DNA of 24,731 bases, from assembly GCA_964618855.1 (NCBI GenBank), contig CAZUCD010000046.1, positions 1 to 24,731 of the forward strand. Reading direction: 5' to 3'. The notes beneath the pieces were generated by a model. That model ran no database searches. It worked only from the letters and a program-made list of their open reading frames with translations, and was not told the DNA's origin. Below are positions 13,923 through 23,297 of the stretch, one piece after another (within the stretch, counting starts at the first letter, position 1; every line of letters starts with the position of its first letter). Position numbers and translations under genes: made by a program. Origin of the DNA: CAZUCD01 sp964618855 (GTDB lineage Bacteria > Sumerlaeota > Sumerlaeia > SLMS01 > JANRJK01).

Positions 13923-16334
13923 ATGGTGCGAACCGTGGCTCCTCCAGCCCCAAGGCTAGGCGACTACAACGTACAAAGGGACCCCCGCGGGTTCCGCATC
14001 ACGCGTCCCCCTGCGCAGGGGATGCCTCCCGTGAACCCGGTTCTGTGCATGACGGTGACGGAGCCCGACAAGGCGCCGATGATGTTCCACATCGAGCGCC
14101 TGGCGCCGGCGGCCGAGGGTGGCCTGGATTTCCACGGATACTTCACCGACCGAATCGCACTCGACGGCAACATCGTGTACCGGCCGGACCTCGACGGGCT
14201 CGAGGTCACGATGCAGATCCTGAACGTGTCGAACGACATGAATGCGCGCTTCGGGACGACGCTGGAGCTGACCGGCGAGGCGGAGCCGCGATGGATGATC
14301 CCGGGGTTGTTCTACCGTGACAACAAGCCCGAGGGCTGCACGCGGGCGTACCCGACGTTCCACGAGTTCACGCGCGACCCGCGCCAATTCATCTCGAGCC
14401 ATTGGTCCTTCCGCGCGGACCGCGCGGCGACGCCGCTCGTGTGCGCCTGGACGTACGGCTGCTTCGCGTTCTTCTACACGGCGGAGTGCTTCGGCGTGAC
14501 GCCCGACCATCCGGAAGGCGCGGGGATGGCGTCGCTGGTGCTTGCGCAGGAGGATGGGAGTCCGCGCCTTGGCGCCGAGTTCCCCTACCGCGAGTCGCCC
14601 GTGAAGTACTCGTTCTGCCAGGACGACGGCGCCGAGGCGGAGGAGACGTTCCTCCACCTGCCCAAGCGCGTGCCGCTGCTCGTCAACTTCGTCGTGGGAT
14701 TCGGCGTGCCGGACCTGCACGCCTACGACAAGGTGCTGCGCGCGATCTACACGAAGTCGGGGCGGTTCCACCAGATCCGTGGACGGACGTCGAGCGAGGA
14801 GGCCGAGCGCAACGCGCACATGGGCCTGCTGCGCTGGCACTACGACCAGAAGAACTCGGTGGTGTACGAGTCGTCCGCCTTCGACAAGCATTTCGGCAAG
14901 CGGGGCACGCACTTCGACAAGACGCACATGCACGCGGGTGGGGTGGGGGGCGCGCTGCCGGCGTTTGTCCTGCTGTGGGGCGGACGCGAGGCGGACCACG
15001 ATGTCTCCATCGAGGCGGGCGTCTCGATCTTCAACAAGCTGACGAGCGCGCTGTCGCCCGCGGGGACAATCTTCCCGGTGTGGACGGAGGAGTTCGGCTG
15101 GTCGTGCAGCTACGGCCCGGAGGAGGGGACGGCGCACTCGCGCACGCTGGCGGAGGCGATCCTCTTCATCATCCGCGCGGTGCGGCTGGAGCTGAAGCAC
15201 AACCAGGCGCGGGGCAATTGGCTGGAGGCCGCAGCCTCGACGCTGACGTACGCGATGGCGGCACAGCGACCCGATGGCGCGTTCCCGTCCTACTTCGACC
15301 TGACGACGGGCAGGCCGACGAGCTACGAGGGGTTCGCCGGGGCGGCGTGGATCGCGGCCCTGGTCGCGGGGAGCACGCTCCTTTACCAGCCGCACTTCCG
15401 CGAGTCCGCGACCCTGGCCGCGAACTACTACATGAAGATGCTCCAGGAGGAGTTCCTCTTCGGCTCGGTGGAGGAGGAACCCTACGTACCGACGGCGGAC
15501 GACGCGCACTGGGCGGTGATCTCGTACCTGATGCTCTACGAGTTCGACCGCGACGCCAAGTGGCTCGCGATGGCAAAGAAGGCCGCGGATCTCGCGCTCA
15601 CCTGGCGGTTCACGTACAACGTGACGTTCTCGAAGTACACGATGGCGGGGATGATGGGAATGAAGACGCGTGGCGGATGCGTGTCCTCGGTCGCATCGCC
15701 CGTGACCAACGCCAGCGGGCTCATATGCTACGGCGAGATGCTGAAGCTGGCCGCGCTGACGGGGGACAAGCACTACAAGGACCGTGCGGACGACACGCGA
15801 CTCTTCGCCACGCAACTCATCGCGCGCGAGGACGGGGACCTCAACGGGCGCATCGGCATGACCGCGGGGCACGTGTGCCATACCGACTGGACGCAGCCCA
15901 AGGGCCACGTGATGTCGCTCAGCCAGTCCTACGCGTGTGCGCTGGTCAGGTACGCGGAACTCGTCCGGCGAAGCCTCGACATCCCGTTGTCGGTGTTTGC
16001 GGGTCAGGAGGAGAGCGAACTCGCCATCGAGCTTGGTTCCGCGCCAGTGCTTTACAGTGAGGTGACGCTCTCGACGGAGCGCCCCGTGCTGGACGCGCCG
16101 CGCCTGCCGTCGTTCGCGGGCTTCAGCCGGTTCGAGGGCCTCGCGGGCCCGATGTCGGCGCAGCCTGCGTTTTCGCAGCCCACGCCGATCCCCGTGCCCA
16201 AGGCGCCCTCGGCGGACGCGATTCCACGCTTCCCCAGCGGCGCGAGCGACGTTTCGCCCTTCGGCGGCGGCTCCCCGGACGGGGAGTCGAAGCCCCAGAA
16301 CCCCGACGACGAAATCAAGTACAAGATATTCTAA
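13923..16334 (+). CDS. 803-residue protein with probable helical-toroid domain, function unknown
   Basis: I do not recognise a named family. There is no signal peptide, so it is probably cytoplasmic. Residues up to about 290 look beta-rich, with many aromatic and Pro/Gly turns. From about 290 to 690 there are repeated helical segments with Trp/Tyr-rich tips: LLRWHYDQKN, FPVWTEEFGWSCSYGPEEG, TLTYAMAAQRPDGAFPSYFD, DDAHWAVISYLMLYEFDRDA and GGCVSSVASPVTNASGLICY. This pattern is typical of six-hairpin (alpha/alpha) glycosidase-like folds, so a carbohydrate-active role is plausible but unproven. The last 100 residues are Pro/Ser/Gly-rich and probably disordered, ending DDEIKYKIF. ATG 13923 lacks a clear ribosome binding site. 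dut and a GNAT gene follow closely. Confidence 0.75.
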   Translation: MVRTVAPPAPRLGDYNVQRDPRGFRITRPPAQGMPPVNPVLCMTVTEPDKAPMMFHIERLAPAAEGGLDFHGYFTDRIALDGNIVYRPDLDGLEVTMQILNVSNDMNARFGTTLELTGEAEPRWMIPGLFYRDNKPEGCTRAYPTFHEFTRDPRQFISSHWSFRADRAATPLVCAWTYGCFAFFYTAECFGVTPDHPEGAGMASLVLAQEDGSPRLGAEFPYRESPVKYSFCQDDGAEAEETFLHLPKRVPLLVNFVVGFGVPDLHAYDKVLRAIYTKSGRFHQIRGRTSSEEAERNAHMGLLRWHYDQKNSVVYESSAFDKHFGKRGTHFDKTHMHAGGVGGALPAFVLLWGGREADHDVSIEAGVSIFNKLTSALSPAGTIFPVWTEEFGWSCSYGPEEGTAHSRTLAEAILFIIRAVRLELKHNQARGNWLEAAASTLTYAMAAQRPDGAFPSYFDLTTGRPTSYEGFAGAAWIAALVAGSTLLYQPHFRESATLAANYYMKMLQEEFLFGSVEEEPYVPTADDAHWAVISYLMLYEFDRDAKWLAMAKKAADLALTWRFTYNVTFSKYTMAGMMGMKTRGGCVSSVASPVTNASGLICYGEMLKLAALTGDKHYKDRADDTRLFATQLIAREDGDLNGRIGMTAGHVCHTDWTQPKGHVMSLSQSYACALVRYAELVRRSLDIPLSVFAGQEESELAIELGSAPVLYSEVTLSTERPVLDAPRLPSFAGFSRFEGLAGPMSAQPAFSQPTPIPVPKAPSADAIPRFPSGASDVSPFGGGSPDGESKPQNPDDEIKYKIF

Positions 16335-16357
16335 GGCGATCTCCCGTTTCCGAGTCA

Positions 16358-16801
16358 TTGGTCCAAGTCGAGGTGCTTCCCCATGCGGAGGGGTTGGACC
16401 TGCCGCATTACCGGACACCGGGGGCGGCCGGTGCGGACGTGCTTGCTGCCGTCGAGGGGCCATTGGTGATCCCGCCCGCCGGCCGGGCGCTGGTGCCCAC
16501 GGGCCTCAGGCTGGCTATCCCCCCCGGATTCGAGGTGCAGGTGCGCCCCCGCAGTGGCCTCGCCGCCAAGCACGGCGTCACGGTCCTAAATGCGCCCGGC
16601 ACGATCGACTCCGACTACCGGGGGGAATTGCTTGTGCTCCTGGTCAACCTGGGGACCGAACCCGCGACGATCCACAGGGGGGACCGCATTGCGCAGCTCG
16701 TTCTGGCCCGGGTAGAGCGCCTCGCGTGGGCGCCCGTGGCCCCTGGGACGCTCGACGCTACCGAGCGTGGCGCCGGGGGCTTCGGACACACGGGACGCTG
16801 A
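16358..16801 (+). CDS. dut: Deoxyuridine 5'-triphosphate nucleotidohydrolase
   Basis: dUTPase hydrolyses dUTP to dUMP and pyrophosphate, keeping uracil out of DNA and feeding thymidylate synthesis. The 147-residue product is of the trimeric type and all five motifs are visible: GAAGADVLAA (I), VRPRSGLAAKHGV (II), APGTIDSDYRGELLVLL (III), RGDRIAQLVLARV (IV) and RGAGGFGHTG (V). Motif V has His where Ser is usual (GFGSTG). The TTG at 16358 is chosen because the family N-terminus (xVxVxVLPHAEGLxLPxY) begins right there and no ATG is available; its ribosome binding site is poor. It starts 23 bases after the 803-residue gene and overlaps the GNAT gene by one base as TGATG. Confidence 0.94.
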   Translation: MVQVEVLPHAEGLDLPHYRTPGAAGADVLAAVEGPLVIPPAGRALVPTGLRLAIPPGFEVQVRPRSGLAAKHGVTVLNAPGTIDSDYRGELLVLLVNLGTEPATIHRGDRIAQLVLARVERLAWAPVAPGTLDATERGAGGFGHTGR

Positions 16802-17607
16802 TGTCCCCGGTCGGGGAACTGGTGGAGACCCGGGACCGCGACCGCCTGGAGCAGTTCCTGCGGCGCGACCCGACGCTGCATTTTTATGAGATTGGCGATT
16901 TGGACGATTTTTTCTGGCCACGTACGCGGTGGTTTGCGTGGAGCCGCGGGGGTGAATGGGAATCCGTCGCGCTCCTGTACACGGGGGGAGAGCTCCCGGC
17001 GCTGCTGGCGCTGTCCCGCCCCGGGAACCGGGCCATGAGCGCGCTGCTGCGCGAACTCGGAGGCACGCTGCCGGACCGCGTCTACGTCCACGCCGCGCCT
17101 GGAGTGGAGGAGGCGCTCCGCGCGACGCACGGGCTGGAGCCGCACGGGTTGCATGTCAAAATGTGGAGGGAGCCGGGGGGCGACCTTCCCCCGCCGAGGC
17201 ATGCCGTGGAGTGGCTGGGCACGGGGGACGCAGGGCGCGCTGAGGCGTTCTACCGCGAGGCCTATCCGGGCAACTGGTTCGAGCCGTTCATGCTCGAGAC
17301 GGGGTGCTACGCGGGGATGGCCCGCGAGGATGGCTCGCTCATGTCCGTGGCCGGGGTGCACGTGGTGTCCCTGCCGCAGCGGGTTGCGGCGCTGGGCAAC
17401 ATCGCCACGCACCCGGACCTGCGCGGGCACGGCCTGGCCGGGGAGGTGACGGCCGCGGTTTGCTCCCGCCTCGCCGGAGTCACCGACGGGATCGGGCTGA
17501 ATGTTCTTGGGGAGAACCACGCCGCGCGGCGCTGCTACGGACGGCTGGGGTTCCGGGACTGCGCCATTTACGGGGAATTCATGGCAATTCGGCACCAGCG
17601 CGAATAA
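16801..17607 (+). CDS. GNAT-family N-acetyltransferase
   Basis: This 268-residue cytoplasmic protein has a C-terminal GNAT domain of the FR47-like type. GNIATHPDLRGHGLAGEVT is the strand and pyrophosphate-binding loop (R/Q-x-x-G-x-G/A) that holds acetyl-CoA, and GLNVLGENHAARRCYGRLGF is the Asn-x-x-A-x-x-x-Y-x-x-x-G-F end motif. The N-terminal half (MSPVGELVETRDRDRLEQFL, HFYEIGDLDDFFW) is a degenerate GNAT-like or substrate domain, a two-part arrangement common in this subfamily. The substrate cannot be told. The start is set by the TGATG overlap with dut; an upstream in-frame start at 16726 would lie inside dut. It ends 11 bases from the convergent GlgE-like gene. Confidence 0.85.
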   Translation: MSPVGELVETRDRDRLEQFLRRDPTLHFYEIGDLDDFFWPRTRWFAWSRGGEWESVALLYTGGELPALLALSRPGNRAMSALLRELGGTLPDRVYVHAAPGVEEALRATHGLEPHGLHVKMWREPGGDLPPPRHAVEWLGTGDAGRAEAFYREAYPGNWFEPFMLETGCYAGMAREDGSLMSVAGVHVVSLPQRVAALGNIATHPDLRGHGLAGEVTAAVCSRLAGVTDGIGLNVLGENHAARRCYGRLGFRDCAIYGEFMAIRHQRE

Positions 17608-17618
17608 TGCCCCAAAAA

Positions 17619-19649
17619 TCATCGAAAATAGTCGAAGTCGCGCTCCCGCGAAACGCGGCTCCGCACCGCGAAGACATGGCCGGGCACCACCCCCGGGTCG
17701 ATCTCGACGCGGCAGTAGCGCCCCTGCCACAGGTAGCGCACGTCGCTTACGAGGTCGTGCACCTGGAAGACCTCATTCTCCTCAATCCCCAGTTCCTCGA
17801 GGGGCATTTCAAGCCATGAGGACCGCGCCTCCGACGTGTTGAGGTTCACGACGACGAGGATGGGACCAAGCCTGTCCGGGAGGATCTTGCTGAAGAAGAA
17901 GATGTCCGGGGTCTCCGTCCGGTGCAGCCGCAGCCACCTGTCCGAGTGCAGCGCCGGGTTGTCCCGGCGGATCCGGTTCAACCTCTCGATGTATTCGGAG
18001 ATATTGCCCTTTTTCGACCAGTCGCGGGGGACGGCGCGGAACTTGTCGGAGGGGGAATATTCCTCCGTGCCTTCGCGCGGGGTGTTCTCGCACAGCTCAA
18101 ATCCCGAGAAAATGCCCCAGCACGATCCCATCGTGGCGGCGAGCATGGCGCGCACGAGGAATGCGGTCCTCCCCCCCGACTGCAGGTACTGCGGCAGGAC
18201 GTCGGGGGTGTTTGCGAAGAGGTTCGCCTGAAAAAAGTCCTCCTCGGATTCGGGGAGGAACTCGAGGCAGTGGCGGGCAAGTTCGTCCCGGGAATTGCGC
18301 CACGTAAAATAGGTGAGGCACTGGGAAAATCCCGCGCGTGCCAATTGGCGCACGACGGCGGGGCGGGTGAAGGACTCGGCGAGGAAAATCGTCTCCGGAT
18401 GGGCCGCGCGCACCTCCGCCATCAGCCACTCCCAGAATGCAACGGGCCGTCCGTGGGGGCGGTCGATCCGGAATGCCCTGATGCCCCGCCCGCACCAGAA
18501 CAGGACGACCTCGAGCCATGCGCCCCAAAGCGCCTCCCAGTCCGAACAATCGAAGTCCATCGGCACGATGTCCGTGAACTGCTCGTCGGGATGCCTTCCA
18601 CGTGCGGCAAGGCTGCGGTCGACGAACCAGCCGGGATGCTCCCGGACCCAGGGGTGGTCGGGGGAACATTGCATCGCGAGGTCCAGGGCCACCTCGATGC
18701 CCAGTTTCCGCGCCGTCGCGAGCAGCTCGTCGAAGTCCTCTATGGTGCCGAGGGCGGGGTCGATGGACGTGTGGCCGCCCAGCTCATTGCCGACGGCGTA
18801 GGGGCTTCCGGGATCGCCAGGGGCGGCCTCCTCCTCGCCCAGGGAGCCCTTGCGGTTGGTCCGGCCTATCGGGTGGATGGGGGAGAGGAGTGCGACGTCG
18901 AAGCCCATGCGTGCGATGGCGGGGAGGCGTGCGGCCGCGTCGGCAAGAGTCCCCGGGCGGGTCGCGTCGCGCGTGCAGGAGCGGGGGAAAAAGTGGTACC
19001 AGGCGGAGAACCGCGCCTTCGGGCGCTCGACAATGGCGACGAGCTCGAGGTCGAACCCGACGGTCCCGCGCCTCCCACCATGGAGGGAGACCAACTCCTC
19101 CAGCGTGGAATCCATGGCGAGGGCAGCGCGCGCGAATTCATCCCGTCCGGACGCGAGCCTTGCGGCGAACTCAGCGAGCCGGGAGGCATCTTCCGGGGGT
19201 GCGTCGGCGGCGGCCTCGCGGACGAGCTGAGCACCGCGTTCGAGGAGCGGGGCGAGGCTGGCGCCCGACTCGATGGCGGCGGCCATCGCCAGCCGCCACT
19301 CGGCGAACGCGTCAAACCATGCCTCGACTGAGTAGTAGTACCGGCCCGGTTGGGTGCATTGGAATGAAACGCACCACCAGCCCTGCTCGTCGGCCTTCAT
19401 TTCTGCGAAATGCCACGCCTGCCCGGATTCGTGCCGGAAAACGGCGGCGGCGCACAGGACGCCGCGGCCCTTTGCGGAGATGCGGGCCCGCACGGTGATC
19501 CACTCCCCCGTGAGGCGGCGGATGGGATGCCTGCCGCCGGCCAGGGAGGGCTCGACGTCGACGATGACTATCCTGCCCGGCGCGCCGGGTTGTCCGTGCA
19601 CTCCTGCCATTCGCGAGGCAAGCTCCTGCGTGCGTATTGTGGGGGCCAT
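17619..19649 (-). CDS. glgE: GlgE-like GH13 alpha-glucan maltosyltransferase homologue
   Basis: GlgE (GH13_3) transfers maltose from maltose 1-phosphate to alpha-1,4-glucan in the cytoplasm. This 676-residue homologue has the N-terminal beta-domain (RIVIVDVEPSLAGGRHPIRR, PGRYYYSVEAW), a helical insert (about 125-195), then the catalytic barrel: FSAWYHFFPRS, IHPIGRTNRKG, SPYAVGNELGGHTSIDPALG, DLAMQCSPDHPWV, RAFRIDRPHGRPVAFWEW with nucleophile Asp 396, IFLAESFTRP with acid Glu 425, FSQCLTYFTWRN, and Asp 483 in ANTPDVLP. Residue 397 is Arg where characterised GlgE has Asn, and the KKYQDI segment reads EQFTDI, so donor specificity may differ. ATG 19649 is preferred; 19610 is also possible. No treS, pep2, glgB or glgP lies nearby. 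It is divergent from the AsmA-like gene across 111 bases with no clear promoter. Confidence 0.85.
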   Translation of the reverse strand: MAPTIRTQELASRMAGVHGQPGAPGRIVIVDVEPSLAGGRHPIRRLTGEWITVRARISAKGRGVLCAAAVFRHESGQAWHFAEMKADEQGWWCVSFQCTQPGRYYYSVEAWFDAFAEWRLAMAAAIESGASLAPLLERGAQLVREAAADAPPEDASRLAEFAARLASGRDEFARAALAMDSTLEELVSLHGGRRGTVGFDLELVAIVERPKARFSAWYHFFPRSCTRDATRPGTLADAAARLPAIARMGFDVALLSPIHPIGRTNRKGSLGEEEAAPGDPGSPYAVGNELGGHTSIDPALGTIEDFDELLATARKLGIEVALDLAMQCSPDHPWVREHPGWFVDRSLAARGRHPDEQFTDIVPMDFDCSDWEALWGAWLEVVLFWCGRGIRAFRIDRPHGRPVAFWEWLMAEVRAAHPETIFLAESFTRPAVVRQLARAGFSQCLTYFTWRNSRDELARHCLEFLPESEEDFFQANLFANTPDVLPQYLQSGGRTAFLVRAMLAATMGSCWGIFSGFELCENTPREGTEEYSPSDKFRAVPRDWSKKGNISEYIERLNRIRRDNPALHSDRWLRLHRTETPDIFFFSKILPDRLGPILVVVNLNTSEARSSWLEMPLEELGIEENEVFQVHDLVSDVRYLWQGRYCRVEIDPGVVPGHVFAVRSRVSRERDFDYFR

Positions 19650-19760
19650 GGCGGCACGGATGGCCGGCTGGCGCAACCCCCTTGCTCTTCCGCGAAGTCT
19701 GTTTGAATGGTTCCACGCCATGGGCGGAGCGACTGCGCGACTCCTATTCCGGCGGATGCC

Positions 19761-22700
19761 GTGAAGATCATGCCGACGAGGCGTGCCTGGCGCGCCGCGT
19801 TCCGACGGATTCGGGTCTATGTGCCGGCGGCGATCATGCTGCTGCTGGCGATGGTCGTGTTCCTGCCCTTGTCGGCGAATTGGATGGCCCGCGAGTTGGA
19901 AAAACGGGTCGCCATCGCCACTGGGATCGATGTGGAGGTGGAGGGGGTGAGAGTCCGCCTCGTCGCGGGTGAGGTCCTGGTCCGCGGGGTCGAAATCCCC
20001 GGCCCAACCAAGGGGTCGCCGCCCTTCCGCATTGGGAGCATCCGCCTGAGCGGCTCGCCGGCGAACATGCTCGCGGGCGATGGCACGTGGCCCGAGACGG
20101 TCGAGGTCGCCGCGCCCTCACGGATCTCGGTCATCCACGACCCGAGTGGGGCGTTCCGGCTCGACGGGCCGGCGGCGACGCTGGAGTCCGTGATTGCCGC
20201 CGCGGCGGGTCGGCCCCCTGCCACGCGGGGCACGGCTTCCCCCGGTGGCGGCTCCCACTCCGGCATCACTCCCCGGGTGATCCTGCGCGAGCTGAGCATC
20301 CATGCGGAACCGCCGCACCCATCCCTGGCGGCCGTCTCACTCTTTGCGCGCAGCGTCGAGCTCGAGCCGCGGCTCGCGGCCGACTCGCCTTGGTTCATGC
20401 ACGCGAGCGGCATCGTCTCGGCCAACGCCTCGGAGATGTGGATGCTGGATGCGAGCTACCATCCGGATTCGCGCTCGGTCATCGTGAAGGGGGACCTCGG
20501 GGCGATCGGGTTGCCCTTCGAGGTGCCGGGGCTGGGGGGAATGACCGGTCGCCTGCAGGGCGTGATGCTCGGCGCGAACGCGACGCTGCCGGAGAAGGCG
20601 GGCGCGCCCATCACGGCCTCGCTGGAACTGAACGCCAACCGGTTCGAGCTCCTGGAGGATCGCGTCGGTGGGGAGCAGTGGGTGGACCGCAACCTGTCCC
20701 TGCGCGCGCGTGCAGAGTACGCGCCGGGGACGCACAGGCTGACCGTTTACGACGCACGGATCCTCGGGGACGAGATCCAATTCGCGGCATCCGGGCATGT
20801 CGAACTCGAGGGAACCCTCCCCGGCGAGGCGAACCTGCGGATAGCCCAGTTCCCGGCGCCCGCGCTGCGCGTCGCAGCGGGGAGGCTGTTGGCATCGTCG
20901 GGCGTGCTCGTCGAACCGGCGGACACTTCGCCGACGCTCATGCTGGTCGCTGAGGCCCGTGGGAGCTTCGTCGATCCCGCGCGCCTGGAGGGCGGCGTCT
21001 CGCTGGAGGCGGGGGGCTGGTCCGTCCGGGGTCGGGATTGGCCGGCGCCGCTGCTGCTGAAACGGCTCGCGCTGCGGGTCTCGCAGGACGAACTCGCGCT
21101 CGATGAGCTGCACGCCACCATGGGAGAGATGGCCCTTCGCGCGCGCATGGCGGTGCCGACCCCCGATGACAACGGGGACACGACGGGGACGCTCGCGCTC
21201 ACCGCGGAGGGCGAGGCGGCGTCTCTCCTGGAGCTGACGCAGCGGTTTGGCATCATTCCGAAGGAGATCGCCTCCGCAGACCTGCCCGTGACGCTGGCGG
21301 TCGATGCGGCGGTGCGCGCGCACTCGGTCAGCACGGATTCCACGCGGTGGGGCGACATCGTGCTTCGCCCGGAGGTGCGCGACGCATCGCTGGTTTGGGG
21401 GCGGGGTTCCGTGCTCCTGTACAGGGCGACCGAGCCGATCGCCATCGACCCCGGGGAACTGACCTACGCGGGGGGGCAGGTGCGCCTGAATCGCCTGACG
21501 GCCTCGGTCGGGGACACGCGGCTGCTCGCCAATGCAACGCTCTCGGGGCGCCCCATCGCGACCCTCGGGCAGGAGGCGGGCGCGCTGACTCTGGACCTGC
21601 GCGCCGAAGCCGACGGCCTGGCGCAGGACCTTGCCGCGCTCCTGTCCCGCATCCTCTACCTCCCCATCGCGCCCGATGCGGTGGAGGGGCGGTACCATGC
21701 GGAGATCGCCGCCCGGCTCGACACCGAGCGCATGATGGAGCCGGCGTACGACGTGCGGCTCACCGTGAACGAGGGCGCGGGGACGATCCCGACGCCCACG
21801 GTGGACCTGGCCTTGTCCAACGTCAGCATCGACATGCAGGCCACGAATGACTCCGTGAGCATCCGCAGGTTCAAGGCGGACGTCGCGGACGGCACGACGC
21901 CGGGGAGCCTGGTCGAACTGCGCATCGATGCGACGGACCAGTCGATCGCGGTCGCGGGGGACCTGCGCACGCATTTTGAGATCCTGACGACGGTGCTGCC
22001 GTACGACCTGGAGGACATCTACTGCTCCGGGCCGCTGCCGGCCAAGGTGAAGGCGGAACTGCGCGCGGCGGAGCCCCTGGATGCGGGGCCCGACCTGATC
22101 CGGCGATGGGTGGCGACGCTCATGCGGCGGGGAAGCGAAATCAGCGTGAAGCAGACCGGGCCGCTGCGGTTGTCCTACGCGGTGGACTACCAGCAGGAGC
22201 GCCCCGTCGTGTTCTACGCGCGGGATTTTCCCATGCGCATCGAGAATATTCGCGGAAATGCCCGCGCCACCGAGGAGGCGATTGTCTTCACCAACGTGCT
22301 CGCCGACTGCGGGCCGTCCAAGGACATGCTCGTATCGGGGCGCGTGGTCCTCGGAAAATCGACGGACATAAAGTTCGACGCGGCCATGGACTACCTCTCG
22401 ATAAGCCGCTGGCTTTCCGACTGGGCGACGCTGCCGGAGGCGCAGCGCCCCGTTGCCCGCCGCGTGCGCAAGACCGAGCCCAATCCCCTGCCACGGCTTT
22501 TGGTCCGGCTCGAGGGCAATGTCCGGGCGAAGGAGACCGAATTCCTGGGATTTACGGGAAAGAACACATCCGGGACAATCATCTACGAGGCATGGCGCCA
22601 CGCGAACGGACTCTTCAAGATCAGGAACATAGAAACAGACGCCTACGGCGGACACGGATCATGCAACGGGGACTTCACCTTCCGGGGCGGTGGCATGCCG

Positions 22701-23297
22701 ACGCTGATGGACCTGCGCGCGAAGATGACGCGGTTTGACATCAGGACGTTCCTCACGGACCTGCGCAAGCGTCCGGAGGAAATGGACGGTGTCATCTCGG
22801 GTGAAGTGCACTTCGAATGCGCGATCCAACAGCAGCAGACCTACGCCGCGAAGGGAAGCTACCTCGTGGAGGAAAGCAGCTTCGTCGGCGGGAAGATCTT
22901 CACCGCGGTGCGAGGAATCCTCAACCTGGCCTCCTCCAGTGGCGGGAAGGACACGCGGATGGAGGGGACGCTCACCGTGCGCGACAGGGAGGTGCTGCTG
23001 CCGGACATCAAGGTGACGAGCCCCGCACTGGCGCTCTACGCATCCGGCAAGGTGACCTTCGACGCGCTGCTGGACTTCGACGTCACGGCGAACGTGGTCT
23101 CCCGCCGGTTCAAGGGCGTGCCCGTGATCGGCGGTGCGCTTGGCGTGCTCGACAAGCTGACGGACTTCCTCGTGAGCTTCAGGATCGGCGGGTCGATCCA
23201 GGAGCCTAAGGTGCGAACGGTGCCGCTTATGATGGACCGCATCGGCCTGATGGAGCGCACGAAGGTGAGCGGCATGCCCGGGGGCGCACAGCCGTGA
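19761..23297 (+). CDS. Large AsmA-like envelope protein
   Basis: This protein of about 1178 residues has a basic N-terminus (PTRRAWRAAFRRIRVY), one transmembrane anchor at about residues 20-38 (VPAAIMLLLAMVVFLPL), then an AsmA-type opening (ELEKRVAIATGIDVEVEGV, RLVAGEVLVRGVEIPG). A very long beta-strand-rich region follows, and the C-terminal 135 residues (GGKIFTAVRGILNLASS, DREVLLPDIKVTSPALALYA, GVPVIGGALG, FRIGGSIQEPKV) match AsmA-like C-termini. AsmA/TamB/YhdP-type proteins bridge the envelope and are linked to phospholipid transport to the outer membrane. I chose GTG 19761, preceded by GGCGGA; ATG 19770 is equally possible. The stop overlaps the bioF start as GTGA. The exact subfamily cannot be settled by eye. 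Confidence 0.82.
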   Translation: MKIMPTRRAWRAAFRRIRVYVPAAIMLLLAMVVFLPLSANWMARELEKRVAIATGIDVEVEGVRVRLVAGEVLVRGVEIPGPTKGSPPFRIGSIRLSGSPANMLAGDGTWPETVEVAAPSRISVIHDPSGAFRLDGPAATLESVIAAAAGRPPATRGTASPGGGSHSGITPRVILRELSIHAEPPHPSLAAVSLFARSVELEPRLAADSPWFMHASGIVSANASEMWMLDASYHPDSRSVIVKGDLGAIGLPFEVPGLGGMTGRLQGVMLGANATLPEKAGAPITASLELNANRFELLEDRVGGEQWVDRNLSLRARAEYAPGTHRLTVYDARILGDEIQFAASGHVELEGTLPGEANLRIAQFPAPALRVAAGRLLASSGVLVEPADTSPTLMLVAEARGSFVDPARLEGGVSLEAGGWSVRGRDWPAPLLLKRLALRVSQDELALDELHATMGEMALRARMAVPTPDDNGDTTGTLALTAEGEAASLLELTQRFGIIPKEIASADLPVTLAVDAAVRAHSVSTDSTRWGDIVLRPEVRDASLVWGRGSVLLYRATEPIAIDPGELTYAGGQVRLNRLTASVGDTRLLANATLSGRPIATLGQEAGALTLDLRAEADGLAQDLAALLSRILYLPIAPDAVEGRYHAEIAARLDTERMMEPAYDVRLTVNEGAGTIPTPTVDLALSNVSIDMQATNDSVSIRRFKADVADGTTPGSLVELRIDATDQSIAVAGDLRTHFEILTTVLPYDLEDIYCSGPLPAKVKAELRAAEPLDAGPDLIRRWVATLMRRGSEISVKQTGPLRLSYAVDYQQERPVVFYARDFPMRIENIRGNARATEEAIVFTNVLADCGPSKDMLVSGRVVLGKSTDIKFDAAMDYLSISRWLSDWATLPEAQRPVARRVRKTEPNPLPRLLVRLEGNVRAKETEFLGFTGKNTSGTIIYEAWRHANGLFKIRNIETDAYGGHGSCNGDFTFRGGGMPTLMDLRAKMTRFDIRTFLTDLRKRPEEMDGVISGEVHFECAIQQQQTYAAKGSYLVEESSFVGGKIFTAVRGILNLASSSGGKDTRMEGTLTVRDREVLLPDIKVTSPALALYASGKVTFDALLDFDVTANVVSRRFKGVPVIGGALGVLDKLTDFLVSFRIGGSIQEPKVRTVPLMMDRIGLMERTKVSGMPGGAQP

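Noticed and set aside
13681..13959. 92-residue plus-strand frame starting MLNCLSRVGFGAATCLVAAA, lipoprotein-like
   Set aside because: It has no ribosome binding site, overlaps the inverted repeat and the next gene, and loses any protein-like pattern after residue 30.
13956..16463. 835-residue open frame on the minus strand opposite the 803-residue gene
   Set aside because: It is very Arg/His/Val-rich with no domain and spans several real plus-strand genes; this is a typical high-GC antisense shadow.
20337..22655. 772-residue minus-strand open frame inside the AsmA-like gene
   Set aside because: Arg/Gln/His-rich shadow without motifs; the plus strand gives a coherent membrane-anchored beta-rich protein.
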